Origin: Branchiostoma floridae
Lineage: Eukaryota; Chordata; Leptocardii; Amphioxiformes; Branchiostomatidae
Length of the DNA stretch: 62,000 nt
Reading direction: 5' to 3'
NCBI RefSeq assembly: GCF_000003815.2
Contig: NC_049996.1
Location: forward strand, 13,365,297-13,427,296
A model generated the notes under the pieces. It did not search any database. It had not been told where the DNA came from and worked only from the letters and a program-made list of their open reading frames with translations. Shown here one piece after another: positions 1 to 13,100 of this stretch (positions are counted from its first letter, which is position 1; each line of letters opens with the position of its first letter). The translations under genes were made by a program, and so were the position numbers.

Positions 1-660
1 CGGTTATCCCCAGGTGAGTCTTCATTCGTATGTAGAAAAGTTACAAAGTACTTTTGGGTACTCAAATCACTTTTTACCTTTTGCCCACGGGTTTTACTAT
101 GATACTCAAGTGTTGAAAGTAACGTACATTTTGTTTGAAATTTCGGAAGTCCGATCGTAAGGGGTCGCTTTTTTGCTGTTACCGAAGGGTTCGCTTAGCG
201 GTTAGCGGTTATCCCCCAGGTGAGCCTTCATTCGTATGTAGAAAAGTTACAAAGTAATTTTGGGTACTCAAATCACTTTTTACCTTTTGCCCACGGGTTT
301 TACTTTGATTTTCAAGTGTTGAAAGTAACGCACATTTTGTTTGAAATTTCGGAAGTCCGATCGTAAGGGGTCGCATTTTTGCGGTTACCGAAGGGTTTGA
401 ATATTCGCTTAGCGGTTAGCAGTTTCCCCCAGTTGAGCCTTCATTCGTATGTAGAAAAGTTACAAAGTAATTTTGGGTACTCAAATCAACTTTTTACCTT
501 TTGCCCACGGGTTTTACTATGATACTCAAGTGTTGAAATTAACGCGCATTTTGTTTGAAATTTCGGAAGTCCGATCGTAAGGGGTCGCTTTTTTGCGGTC
601 ACCAGAGGGTTCGCTTAGCGGTTAGCGGTTATCCCCCAGGTGAGCCAACATTCGTATGTA
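1..660. repeat. Tandem repeat, 206-213 bp unit, about 3.1 copies
   Basis: The segment around TTCGTATGTAGAAAAG recurs at 25, 231, 444 and 651. The array is cut by the left edge of the window. An open frame through it is repeat-derived. Confidence 0.95.
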
Positions 661-972
661 GAGGTGGAGTTCATCAATCCACGGTCCTTGGATATACCTG
701 TTTAAGGGGAAAGTGTGAACATCTTTCCCAAATGAGCCCATCTAGAATGCTCGACTTTGCCAAAGAACAACCGCCTCCCCTTTGTTTGCTTGTTTCTCAC
801 TACCTCTTAAGAACCGCGAAATATAATATAATGTGTAATGTTAACATATCGTTAAAACCTCCGTCAACTTTAGAATTAAAATTCCAGGCACATCAGATAA
901 ACAGCCCAGCTCACAAGTGAGTTCTTTGTTCGACCTAGACGATGACAGCTTACGAAGTATTTTATCACCAAG

Positions 973-1116
973 CAAATGGCAACTGAATGGCAACACAGTC
1001 AGGCCTGTTCTATGCTATCAGTTCCTTTTCAATAGCCATGCAGTCAGGCCTGTTCCAGGCTATCAGTTCCCTCTGAATGGCCACACAGTCAGGCCTCTTC
1101 CAGGCTTTAAGTACCC
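973..1116. repeat. 45-bp minisatellite, about 3 copies
   Basis: CAGTCAGGCC recurs at 996, 1041 and 1086. The unit is a multiple of three, so an 80-codon frame stays open with a 15-residue repeat. No other sign of coding. Confidence 0.85.
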
Positions 1117-1503
1117 GGGCCCTTACACACGGAGTCGGTGTGTACTAGCCTTTTTTTAGCAGACGCTGGTCCTGAATCGTCAGCCGGGACTATTTCTTGA
1201 CTCGAAGACTTGTGAAGACGGACTCTATCGCGTTCCTGGTGGTATATCTTTAAGACATCACCTGACGACTTTAATATTAGTACAACCCCTTGTCGGTGCA
1301 AATCCACCTAAAACTGTTGTTTCCTTCTACCTGGCTTAGTGGGTCATTTTAACCCAGAGAATCATCCGGGTTCAAAGCGAGTCTCTAAGTACAATAAGCT
1401 ATATGATGGGTCTAGAAGCTCAGAGAAACAGAATGTGTTTTAAATATTCAGAAAAATTGTATTTTACTACCGGTAGTTTATACATTTCTGTGTGCCAGTA
1501 ATC

Positions 1504-1625
1504 CTTGTAAGCTGGTAGAGTAATAACTGCCGTATTGGGGTCACCTGAGCGGCGCTGAATGGCAGCTCGCTCCAGACCCTTGCGATTTTGCCCAACCGAG
1601 GCTACGTACCACTCCTCACACATAC
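1504..1625 (+). repeat. SINE tail fragment
   Basis: Shares AATGGCAGCTCGCTCCAGAC and flanking sequence with the tRNA-derived SINE at 16272-16640, same orientation. Confidence 0.7.
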
Positions 1626-1904
1626 CTGTTTATTTTACATATCTAGTTATATTTGAACGTTTGCAGCAAATCTGTACAATATAATTTTCATTGGAAATAT
1701 TCAATTTTCTATCCCATGTGTAGTGGCCATGAATATTATCTATAGTTTCCTGACCAGGGTATTGAAGAAATCACCCGCTTCAACTTTATTAGGAACTTTA
1801 TTGCATGACAATTGCACAGCGTTTATTGGTTTAGCACATTATGAAATTAGAATATCGCAATTGTAAAACTTGTCCTAACACTAGCGTGTCTTCATTTAAA
1901 TTTC

Positions 1905-2050
1905 TTTAACGATCACTGTCACCTTCTTCAGGATCAATCTTGACATTAACTTTATTGCAGATTCAAGCCCGAAGGCTAATTGCAGGTATACATTGAATTA
2001 TGATAGTATACAATAATAAAATAAACATAAAATGAAATTCGTCAACTAGC
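1905..2050 (-). repeat. Possible LINE 3' end
   Basis: Read on the minus strand it has a stretch ending in GCAATAAAGTT after TTGAATCT, resembling LINE 3' ends. A weaker relative lies at 34335-34480. Tentative. Confidence 0.3.
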
Positions 2051-3084
2051 GCTAATTCTAATCTAAAAGTAATGCGTTTGATTTCTTTTCTGTATCAATA
2101 ATGACCAATCAATGAAAATAAATCTGTGATACTTACAGACATGTGATATCATTAGCTTAAACATAATCTTACGGATTTGTGGCAGGAAGTTGATAACGCC
2201 CCCTTCCCCCGTCTGATCGCTGGAGTGCCGTTATGTGCATGGACCTCTTTATACGTATCATAATCATGGCATAAGAATGGAATTTAGTTACACAAATTTA
2301 GTTGTACTTGTATTTATCTAAACTTCTATTCATCTAAACCTTGATCTTCACTTCTTTACCATTTGTTGGCAGTAGACTGTAGAGTTCTTCAATTTCTTAG
2401 CTAGCCTTCATCATAGTAGCAAACAGAAGTCTAGAACATCTGCTTTCTTATTTAGATTGTGAAATACATAGGCGCTTTAAGCATATTCCCCGAGAACACG
2501 TTTGATTGATAAACCGTCGATAGTCGGTTTCCTTAAGCCAACAAGTAAATGTGTAGCTTGGCACAATGGTCGTTATCTTTCAACCTTAACCAAGACTATT
2601 TACGGAATCTCACGGATCAAAATACAAAAAAGGTAAGAAAATTCGTTATCTCTGAAATTCGTTGAGTATCTTTAGAATCCCGCAATGCAGCACCGGTGCC
2701 ACTAGTGATACCACCTTAAAGTTTCAAATGAGCCCACATTGATTAGATAATATGGATTACATCCTATGGGACCCACAAAACTGATACGAGCCTGAGAATG
2801 AAAAATAAAAGTTTGGCCCAAAAAAATTGAATTCAGTATGAAGTCCAAGTGGTCAGAAAAATTAAACAAATGACATAGCATACAGAGTAAAATATAACAA
2901 ACAACAGACTGTTTTTGTTCTTTCACATCTTCTTGTTTGACTTGTTGTCCATCACATTTCCCAATATCTTTTTTGCAGACTAAGGCTCATTCTGTACCTC
3001 ATTTGCAATGGAATCAACATGGCCTTATGTAAATTAAATGTCAACTACAACGACTGGCATTTTACAGCTAAGTTGGGGTTTCCT

Positions 3085-3440
3085 GTGTCGTTAATTGTTA
3101 GCCTTGACCATGACAGTGAACAGTCCGTCTGGTTTCTTCAGTAGGTTGTCTGGTGAGTCGTTACTTGTTTGCCTTGACCATGGCAGTGAAGAGTCCGTCT
3201 GGTTTCTTCAGTAGGTTGTCTGGTGAGTCGTTACTTGTTGGCCTTGACCATGGCAGTGAAGAGTCCGTCTGGTTTCTTCAGTAGGTTTTCTGGTGAGTCG
3301 TTACTTGTTGGCCTTGACCATGTCAGTGAAGAGTCCGTCTGGTTTCTTCAGTAGGTTGTCTGGTGAGTCGTTACTTGTTAGCCTTGACCATGGTAGTGAA
3401 GAGTCCGTCTGGTTTCTTCAGCAGATTTTCTGGTGAGTCG
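3085..3440 (-). repeat. 70-bp tandem repeat made from the SUR last coding exon
   Basis: GTCCGTCTGGTTTCTTCAG occurs at 3123, 3193, 3263, 3333 and 3403, exactly 70 bp apart. The copy at 3403 is the real C-terminal coding end. The four others lie 3' of the stop codon on the coding strand. Confidence 0.97.
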
Positions 3441-3508
3441 TTCTCCACCAGTTTCCCCTGGTCCAGAACCAGGATTCGGTCAGAGTTCAGGATGGTTGCT
3501 ATCCGGTG
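3371..3508 (-). CDS. ABCC8/9: SUR exon 41 (NBD2 end and stop)
   Basis: [20 protein letters not shown] then [15 protein letters not shown] and TAA. H-loop His is the first residue. The last 70 bases of this exon, stop included, recur four more times just downstream. Confidence 0.93.
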   Translation of the reverse strand, partial: HRIATILNSDRILVLDQGKLVENDSPENLLKKPDGLFTTMVKANK

Positions 3509-4077
3509 CTGTAGTGTGCATAAGATGGTTACGTAATTACGTTTTATCCGATAGGGAAATACACACTTTTCATTCCATTTGTTCGTCTTCTCTTGTTAGG
3601 AGCCAGGACTTTCCCGGACTAATCAGACCTTAGGTTTGGTTCAGCATAATAGATGTATAATTATGAGCAATTACAGTTGTGGGTGTACCATAACTATACT
3701 CGTTCCCAAATGCCTAGTGCTAAGCAGTAAAAGCAACATCCAACACTTTTAAAGTCTTTGATATGACTCGGCTGGAGATTAAAACTCAGAACCAACCGAT
3801 TGCAAGGCGAAGACAATACCTACCATGGCCATTGCAATGGTTTACTGAGACTATTAACATCAATTCTACTTGATACGACAAAGAAAAGGAATTGGCATGG
3901 TATGAAGTGTGTAAAACCGAGGCCGATGCGTCTCAAGTGACATGTAAATAGACTATACTTACCGCGACTGTAACAACTGTTCTGTCTCCAAAGGCCACTT
4001 TGATAACTTCCTGCAGAATAGCGTCCTGGAAAAGAAAATTATAAGCTTGTGTCATCACTGAACATCAGGATGTGTAA

Positions 4078-4124
<47 letters not shown>

Positions 4125-7100
4125 AGTGAAGTACTGTGATGTATTCCGATTGACCCACTTTGCATCATGGATGGTTACTACTTTAGAACTAGTTAAATCC
4201 GAGCAAACACTACAGTATTATTCCTTTCTTTTGAAATGCATGCTACATACTATCTCAGCCTACTACTATCTTCGCTTGAACCTGACCTTTGCTCCTAGAC
4301 CTCTTACCGTTTCCATGTCAACAGAAGCTGTGGCCTCGTCCATGATGAGGATTCGTGATTTCCGGACAAATGCTCGGGCTAAACAGAAGAGCTGTGGATA
4401 GAAGTGATAGAGATACATGATATTATAAAGTTTTAGTACAATTCTTAATGCGGTAAGGTCATGTTAATTTGATTCAATGAATGACATCATCTGGGAGGCC
4501 CCAAACCGATGCGAGCGTGCGAAATGGATGTTTTATTAAAATTGCCTTAAGTTAAAATATGAAATTCAAGTGGCCAAGAAGATTCGTCTTTATCTTTCAT
4601 AGGTTTCTTTGACCTTGGAGACATTACTACACGTTTTTCAATATTTGTGTTTTGCAATCTACGGCATGTATACGTATTTGGGTATCTTACAGCTGCTTTC
4701 ACCTTGTACGATTTACAGTATTGTTGAATTTTTTTTTGGGGGGGGGGGGGGGCAGCCAAGCATTGATTTGCGAGCAAATGTCATCAATATAGTCAAATCT
4801 GCATGACCTAATCTAGAAAGTAAGCTACTACAGCATGGCTTTTATGTTGCATACTGATGGAGCTACAAAAGTACGGAAAAAAACACAGTAGGTACTAAAG
4901 CGTGGAAAAACTGGTTAACCTACTTGTCTCTGGCCAACACTGAAGTTTTCTCCACCTTCTGTTACCATCTCATCTGGCAGGAAAGAGGAGACCAAATGTT
5001 CAAAATGTTCAAAAACCAAGTTCTCTTTACGCTCTTACAGTAACAGCATTAGGAATAATAAACTGTCTTTTTTACATACATCCTGAAGTAGATTTTTCAC
5101 CAGATACAATACGTGCATCCTCATAAGCTTTCAACAAGCAATATGTGCATAGATTATAGTTATATGTGCAAAGGATAGATGTGACGGGTAGTCCATTTTA
5201 TCCAGCTACTGCCGGCCGCGCAGCGTGCCTGCGAAGCTGGTACGTTTCGCCGAAGTGTGGTGACACCGGCCATATAGATGGCTCAACAACAGCAGTAGTA
5301 CTCTATTATAATACCTCTACTGTAGGAGGTATGTAGTAAACATAGAGCACTGTATGAGATAGTAGCCTTAAGACATTAGCCACTTACCCAGTTTGTTCGG
5401 CAAGTCGGCAACAACATCCTTGAGTTGTGCGATCTCTATAGCCTTCCATAGCTCCTCATCGTCACTGTTCTCCTCAGGGTCGAGATTAAACCTGGACAAG
5501 AAGCAAAAGGAAATATTACCTGTTGTTGGCTTCTACAGTAAATGAATAAATGTACAATAAGTGCAAGTAGTCAGCTTAATGCACCACGTGCAAGAAGACA
5601 AATAAGTGAGTGACCCCATAATTAAGAAGCCATTAAAGGTAGCCACAAGGGTGGAAGTTCTTATGCGGAGGTAGTCATTATATAAGTGCCAGATTGACTG
5701 CATTTCAATGGCCACGTGGTCATTATATACTGACCACTTGTTCAGTGTTGACTATTTATCAATGGCCGGGGCTGTGATATAGAGGTAGACACTTGGACAG
5801 GTATTCATAAATGACCAGGTAGTCCGTTTGCAGAGGTGGTCATACACTAGTACAGGTTTTAGTTTTTATCAATGGCATAGCGGTACAGACGAGGTCTTTG
5901 TGTAGAGCTGGTTACTTGTGCAGGTTTAAGACAGCCAAATAGTGATTTTTTTTATTCGGATTCTCCTGTCGAATTTTTTGAGAACCTGTCTGCCTGACCT
6001 GCACATAATTTTTTATGGTGAAGGAGGGGTGTGCAATTCCTTCTCCATCCTCTCGTCTACTGGCGATGGTGATATGATATGTTTATAACAGGTATTGATT
6101 ATTGAACTTGTTATCTGATAGGAAAGGTCAAATATGTTGTGCTGTATTTAACAGGCACTGACCTGATGGTGCCGCTGAACAGCACGGGGTCCTGAGGGAT
6201 GATTGACAGGCGTGACCTCAGCAGGGTCAAGGGCACACGACTGATGTCCACTCCATCTATAGATATTACACCTGGAGAAAGAAAACGTATTAGATCAGAA
6301 ATACAATGGTCCAGATATCCCGATTGTACCTAGGCAAGAAGAATGCGACCCATACAACACATATTTGTGTAAATGGCATCCATAATCAATGGCTGATCTA
6401 CTCATTAACATGTGGCTAGCGCTAGGCATTGGGTACAGATCAGGTTTGATGCAAAACATTTAACACCAAAAGCAGATCGAAACTTATTTATTAACTTATG
6501 CTAAGAGTACAGCACTAATGACAGATATGCGTATTCGATATTAGTGTATGATATGCGTTCTGCACCGAGGATATACATGTAGCTAATTAGTATTCAGCAA
6601 CAAGACAGATCTACTTACCCATGTATGTATAGTGTTCAGCACCAAGGTCAGATTTAATTTTTAATATATGTGTAGTGTTCAGCACTAAGGTCAGATCTAC
6701 TTATTTATGTATGTGTAGTGTTCAGCACCAAGATCAGATCTACTTATTCATGTATGTATAGTGTTCAGCACCAAGGTCAGATCTACTTATTCATGTATGT
6801 ATAGTGTTCAGCACCAAGATCAGATCTACTTATTCATGTATGTGTAGTGTTCAGCACCAAGATCAGATCTACTTATTCATGTATGTGTAGTGTTCAGCAC
6901 CAAGGTCAGATCTACTTATTCATGTATGTGTAGTGTTCAGCACCAAGGGCAGATCCACTTATTCATGTATATGTAGTGTTCAGCACCAAGGTCAGATCTA
7001 CTTATTCATGTATGTATAGTTTCAGCACCAAGGTCGAATCTACTTATTCATGTATGTGTAGTATTCAGCACCAAGGTCAGATCTTCTTATTCATGTATGT

Positions 7101-10100
7101 GTAGTGTTCAGCACCAAGGTCAGATCTACTTATTCATGTATGCATAGTGTTCAGCACCAAGGTCAGATCTACTTATTCATGTATGTATAGTGTTCAGCAC
7201 CAAGGTCAGATCTACTTATTCATGTATGTATAGTGTTCAGCACCAAGGTCAGATCTACTTATTCATGTATGTATAGTGTTCAGCACCAAGGTCAGATTTA
7301 ATTTTTTATATATGTGTAGTGTTCAGCACTAAGGTCAGATCTACTTATTTATGTATGTGTAGTATTCAGCACCAAGATCAGATCTACTTATTCATGTATG
7401 TGTAGTATTCAGCACCAAGGACAGATCTACTTATTCATGTATGTGTAGTATTCAGCACCAAGATCAGATCTACTTATTCATGTATGTGTAGTGTTCAGTG
7501 ATAAGGTCAGATCTACTTATTCATGTATGTGTAGTATTCAGCACCAAGATCAGATCTACTTATTCATGTATGTGTAGTGTTCAGCAACAGGTACAGATCC
7601 GGTCATACATTATACAGATCAAGAATCTAGAACCTGATGACGAACTCTGTTCCAATTCACGTTAGAATATATATCGAAATAGGTAAAAGCACAGATTGAT
7701 TTTTCTATATGTAAAGAACAGAGTGCAAACTCACCTTCAAACATGTCAATCATCCTGTAGAGAGCCAAAGTGAGGGAGGATTTCCCACTTCCTGTCCTGC
7801 CACAGATGCCAACCTGAGTGGACCATCTAAGATTAATTCTTAGTTTTCAATTCATGATTTTAAGTCTGCATTTGTATGCAATGCGTATCACACACTTATG
7901 TTTACACATATTTCATGTTTGTGTATTTTTTCATCACATATCCCTGGAAGATTAGCGCCAGTAGGGGCCAAAGAATATCTCAATTAAGTCAAATATACTT
8001 TACGGAGAGACAATAGGCAGAGACAAGCAATCGCCTTTTTTGCCTCCCCTTTCATTGTGATTTTAATGGTAAAGTTTGATAAACAAATAAACAAATAACG
8101 AAAAGCATCCATACCTTCTCCCCTGCCCTGATGTTAGCCGTTACCATGGTGAGGACAGGGTCCAGAGTCTGGTCATACCGGGCAGACACGCTCTCTAACT
8201 GGACTGTACCGGACTTCGGCCATTCCTCGGGTGGGATGGTGTTACCTGTGGCATAAAGCGATTCGTCCCTTTACCAAATTTGCCAAGTCAACTTAACCCA
8301 ACACCCTGGTCAACTCGGCCCAACACCCTGGTCAACTATGTGTGGCATATTGGACAGCTAGGCCAGTATTAGGATTTGGTTAAGTGTAGAGTTAGGGTTA
8401 GGGATATGGTTTAGGTGGTATTTCTCTGAGCTTGTGGCACGGGTGTGGCACTGCGGGGTTCGTTCACTGTGGCACTGTTGTGTTATCATCGCCGTTTTTT
8501 AATGATTTATATATTGTGTAATACGTAACAATATGACTTTAAAGACAACAAAATACATAAAACGTAAAAAAAAATGTTTATCTCTGAAATTTATTGAGTA
8601 ATCTTCGAACACCGCAATGCGGAACCGGTGCCTCAAGTTCAGTGAGATCAATCAATCAACTAAACAAAAATGGTACCACCTTTAGCAGTTGTGGCGATGT
8701 TGTAGAAGGATTCGCAAGGCGAGCCTGACAGGGACTGTGACGAGAACGCTTCTAGTGATGACACGGTTAGGTTCAGGGTTGGGGTTGGGGTCGGGGTTAG
8801 GGTTAGGGTGCTGTGCTGAGTTGATCAAGGCATGGCCAAGTTGGTGTATTTACATGTAGCCATGGTTAATAATGGTAAAGGACACAAGCGCCCGACATCC
8901 TGCGCTGCATATGCATCGTATGCAAGATTTTTTTATCTTATTGTTATCTCCAGGCACATAACCCATCAAAGCGCATCATTTATGAACAATATATAAAACT
9001 ACAAGTCCACAGCAAATAAGTTTTATGGATAACAGCCTACTGACCATACAATGGTTGTATTGTTAACTTGCAATTCTAATAGAAAAAAAAGAGGTAGAAA
9101 GAGTCTACTAGACATATAATGACCTGATTTGTGTTGGTAAACCTCTTGCGGTACTCTAGAGTAGGTGTCCACCCTCTCCACACTGGTCATGAATGTTTCA
9201 ACCTTAGCGAAGCTATTCACCGCTAGGAACAGCTCTACCTGCATCTGTAAAGAGTGTTGATAATTTTGATAAGGCAACGTGGCAAACCCTAAAGCAAGCC
9301 ATTCGCTGCACATGTAAGTTTGTCATTAAAAATCATGAAAAGCAATACACTTTTTATCTAGTTATTTATCGACCTGTGGAAACTGTTCACAGACACATTG
9401 TCACTGTGCTCGAATACCAAAAAATTATCATAAACATAAATAATCCTTTATAAAACATACATACCCGAATGGCATATGATATAGCGAGTCCGACCCATGC
9501 AGGCGACACCAGTCCATATAGCCCCGCGACTACTGACGACAGCCCCGCAACAAAAATTATAACAGCGCCCGCACACACCTGGATAGTTTAATATAATCGT
9601 TATGCATTTATCACAATGCAATCACAAATGCGGACTTCTCACTTCTATAATTAGCTCCCCCTGGCAGAACTTGCAAAAACTGCATTGCTCTCATTATCTC
9701 ATACAACTTGTCCTTCCACTGAGAGCCTGTCAGCGCAACACTACGTTTTCTTATAAACTCACATAGCTCTACTGCTCAACTGCCGGTTTCCAAGTCCGTC
9801 TACAGCAACAGTTTCCTTCCCTGGACAGCCAAATAATGGAACTCTCTTGACGACAGCTGTTTTTTCCTCCTGTCTACAACTTATCAGCCTTCAAAACAAA
9901 TGTCCACCGCCATCTCCGTGTACAATAATTATTATTTCCAACTTCTTAGTTCATTGCCTTGAAGTGGCTTAATGACATTGCTCTGAACAATCTCCTTAAA
10001 GATTAGAAATTTTAGATACATGGTCACGGATAAGGATAATAAAACAACTATTACAATCTCAATATCCTTTACATTCATTATTTAGTAAATCTATTACGGC

Positions 10101-13100
10101 ATTCTAAAGATATGTCCGTCTGAGATATAAGAATGTAATAATACCCATCCGAATTGCATGTATGATAAAATACTATTTTGATTAAGAGGAAAAAAAACAG
10201 ATAATGCTAGCTTTCATCCTCCTACGCAGGGACATCCGACAGCGAAACCGACTGTGTGGATGTACCCTTCTTTCTCAACCGTCACCCTTAGTTCCTGACC
10301 GCCCTGCTTATAAATATCAATGAGCTTACCGTTATATATGCAAGACTCCTTTTTGAAAACTGAAAGGCCTATTTTCTGATTGGTTGACAGCTGGTTTGGG
10401 GGTGGGGGACGTCCACAAGAACTAAGAGTGACGGTTGAGACAGCAGAGTACATCCAGACAGGGGGTTTCGCTTTTGGATGTCCCTGAGTAGGAGGATGCA
10501 GTCACACACATTTGAAGTGATGACTTACCAGCCGCACAGCTATCCAGCATTCCACCCCCATCAAGTACATAGTTGGAGTAAAGGCCACGTTAATTCTAGT
10601 CATCATCTCATCCATGAATCTCTCCTCTGCTCTGTTATTCCAAGAAAAAATCTAAAATCAACCTAGAGTGTTTCTGTTTTTTTTCTTGATAACGAAGGCA
10701 ACATCTGAAAGCACTAGGTAAAGCATTGCAAAGAAAAAATGTCCATATTTCCTTTAAATATACGTGTTTTTGTAGTAGTAATAATATATGCAGGAGGATC
10801 AAAATGCAGCTGAACAGATTACGGTAAATAATAATCTCTTTGGGAAGATTACTAGTACTCAATAAAGTAAAAAATAGTATCAAGGTTAATATGCATAAGT
10901 ACGTATACATCTAATCGACCTTGAGGTACAGCTACAGGGAGGCTTAGTAACATGTCGTTGGTGAGCAATTGAGCTGGTCTCAATCATGATGTTTCTGATC
11001 TAGGTTGAAGATACGCTGTTACAGTTACAATGTAATCCGTAACCTTAGAGTGGCCATAACGTCACACCTTGAAATTATCTTCATGTCTTGTTACCTGGTG
11101 ACGATTAAGTAAAAAAATAAAATACCTGTAAGCTCGTATAGTAGAAAGTCCTCCAAAAGATTCTGACAGCTGGCTATACACCGGGGACCTCTTGATGCTC
11201 TCAATCCTCTGTAGTTCTCTGTGATAGAATTAAGGTCTTTATTGCAAATAATACTTATCATGGAAACTCATCTGTGTTGGTAGTTATCAAAGCTATAGTA
11301 CAATGCTTCTTCTGACACAAAGGTATTCACGGATCAAATTCCGTGCCAGGGAACACCAGGGAAGACTCCTACAAGGACCTACAATGTCGAGACAGAACGC
11401 TCAACGAGAACAAGATTCCTTGATCACAAACGCCCCAGTTCGCTGTCGTCGGAAGTACCAAAACGTATCCTCATTGAACCAATGGCCACTGGACAAAGTC
11501 AGAATTCTGGACACTGAACAGGACTAGTTTGTAAGATGTTTCAAGGAGGCCATGCCATATACATCAGGGCACTCCAGTCATCATGAACAGAGACGGTGGG
11601 CGCTATTAACTCGGCACGTTTGACCAATTTGCTAACGTCACGTTTGCGAAAGAACATGTGTTAATAAGATAGTGTGTCTAATGTAACTCTCGCGAGTTTA
11701 CGTTCTGAAGTGATTGGTCATCAGTAGGGCTGGGTATCGGTACAGTGTACCGGTACAAAACCGTTTTTTCTTATTGGACCGGTCCAGAAAAACCGGACCT
11801 GAAAAAATTAGGTGGACCGGATGTTGGACCGATTAGAAAATTAAGAGATTATTTTATCATGCATCCCACATTTTGGCGCTTGCAGGTTGAAGAAGATAAC
11901 AAGAGTGAAGTAGAGTCGAGTTTATATTGATATCTACCAAGTTTTACAGCCAATCGTACAGGTGCAGTTAGCGTTGTGGGATTTTAAAACGCCAGTCTAA
12001 GTCTTTTTTGTAGTGAAATGGACCGCTGGTATGAGTCATATTAAATCAGGTCCAGGTTGAGGTCCGGACCTGGACCTGATCCTCTGGACCTGAACCGGAC
12101 CTGAATTTTCTGTACCGCGGTACCCAGCCCTAGCCATCAGTATTGATCCTGAAGAAGCCGATGGAGGTCTTTGAAAATCTAATCCGTATACACCTTTGTG
12201 TTGGAAGTATACTTATTACAGCTTTGTCATTATGACTTAGAAACATTAGCATTGAGGTGTTGCTGATATTTGTTTCTCTAATGGACACTTTGGAGTAAAC
12301 TTGAGGCGTTTCCAATTTCTTTTTATTCCCACCGTGGTGCAATGCAAGTTGGTTCAACAAGTAACATCAACTCTCATTCCACCAGGTGCCATAATACCGC
12401 TACATGGGAAAATACATGGATTGAACCCTATTCAGACGGGGGGGGGGGTCTTTTGAGGCCTGCACCAACTTTCATGCCCCAGAACGCCAGAACGGCATAC
12501 ATAACAGCCAACAAACTTGATGAGTTTTTCTAAAATGTAGTTGTGAACAATTTCACAACGTTTGAAAAAAATTCTTTTTGCCATGGCAACCGTCTGTTGA
12601 CAGACACTTTTGGCGAAAATCGCTAATTTCGGTTCTAACAATGTATTTTTCACGTTTATTTACTATATTACTGCTATTTGCGTAGATAACTAAAATCTTC
12701 TGTTACGTACAATATCTTTCATGATTAATTATGCATAAATTATGCTCATCTGATGACGTCACGTGGCCAAAATCAAAGATGGTGGACCAGATCACGAATA
12801 ACTAGCTGGCTTATTATCCCTGATAAGTTGTAATTACCTCGTATTTTTTCATCTAAAAACGCGTAAATGAACGTTTCCAGTCTATTTCCGTCGTCTTTTG
12901 CGATTATTTATCGCAAAAAATTCATTTTTAAAATTCAAGGAGGTGGATATAAGATTGTGGAGCCCAACTGGTATACTGTAAATGCATGGCGTCATTTTAT
13001 GACGTCATTTTGACGTCATCGATGTTGTTATTGGCAACATAAGTCGTAAAAAACATTATTGTTCTGTTATATGCACTTGCTGAGAATACCGCCTTTGCAC

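Larger units (their letters stand above)
661..3084. other. Downstream flank of the SUR gene, no gene seen
   Basis: AT-rich sequence with repeat fragments (listed separately) and no coding signature. It probably contains the SUR 3' UTR, whose end I could not place. Confidence 0.5.

Noticed and set aside
555-920. 121-codon plus-strand open frame
   Set aside because: It starts in the 206-213 bp tandem array and has no recognisable domain or splice context.
917-1159. 80-codon frame with 15-residue repeats
   Set aside because: Follows from a 45-bp minisatellite; no start context or homology.
6583-7588. CRISPR-like regular array
   Set aside because: Units are contiguous 43-bp repeats with no unique spacers, inside an animal gene intron.
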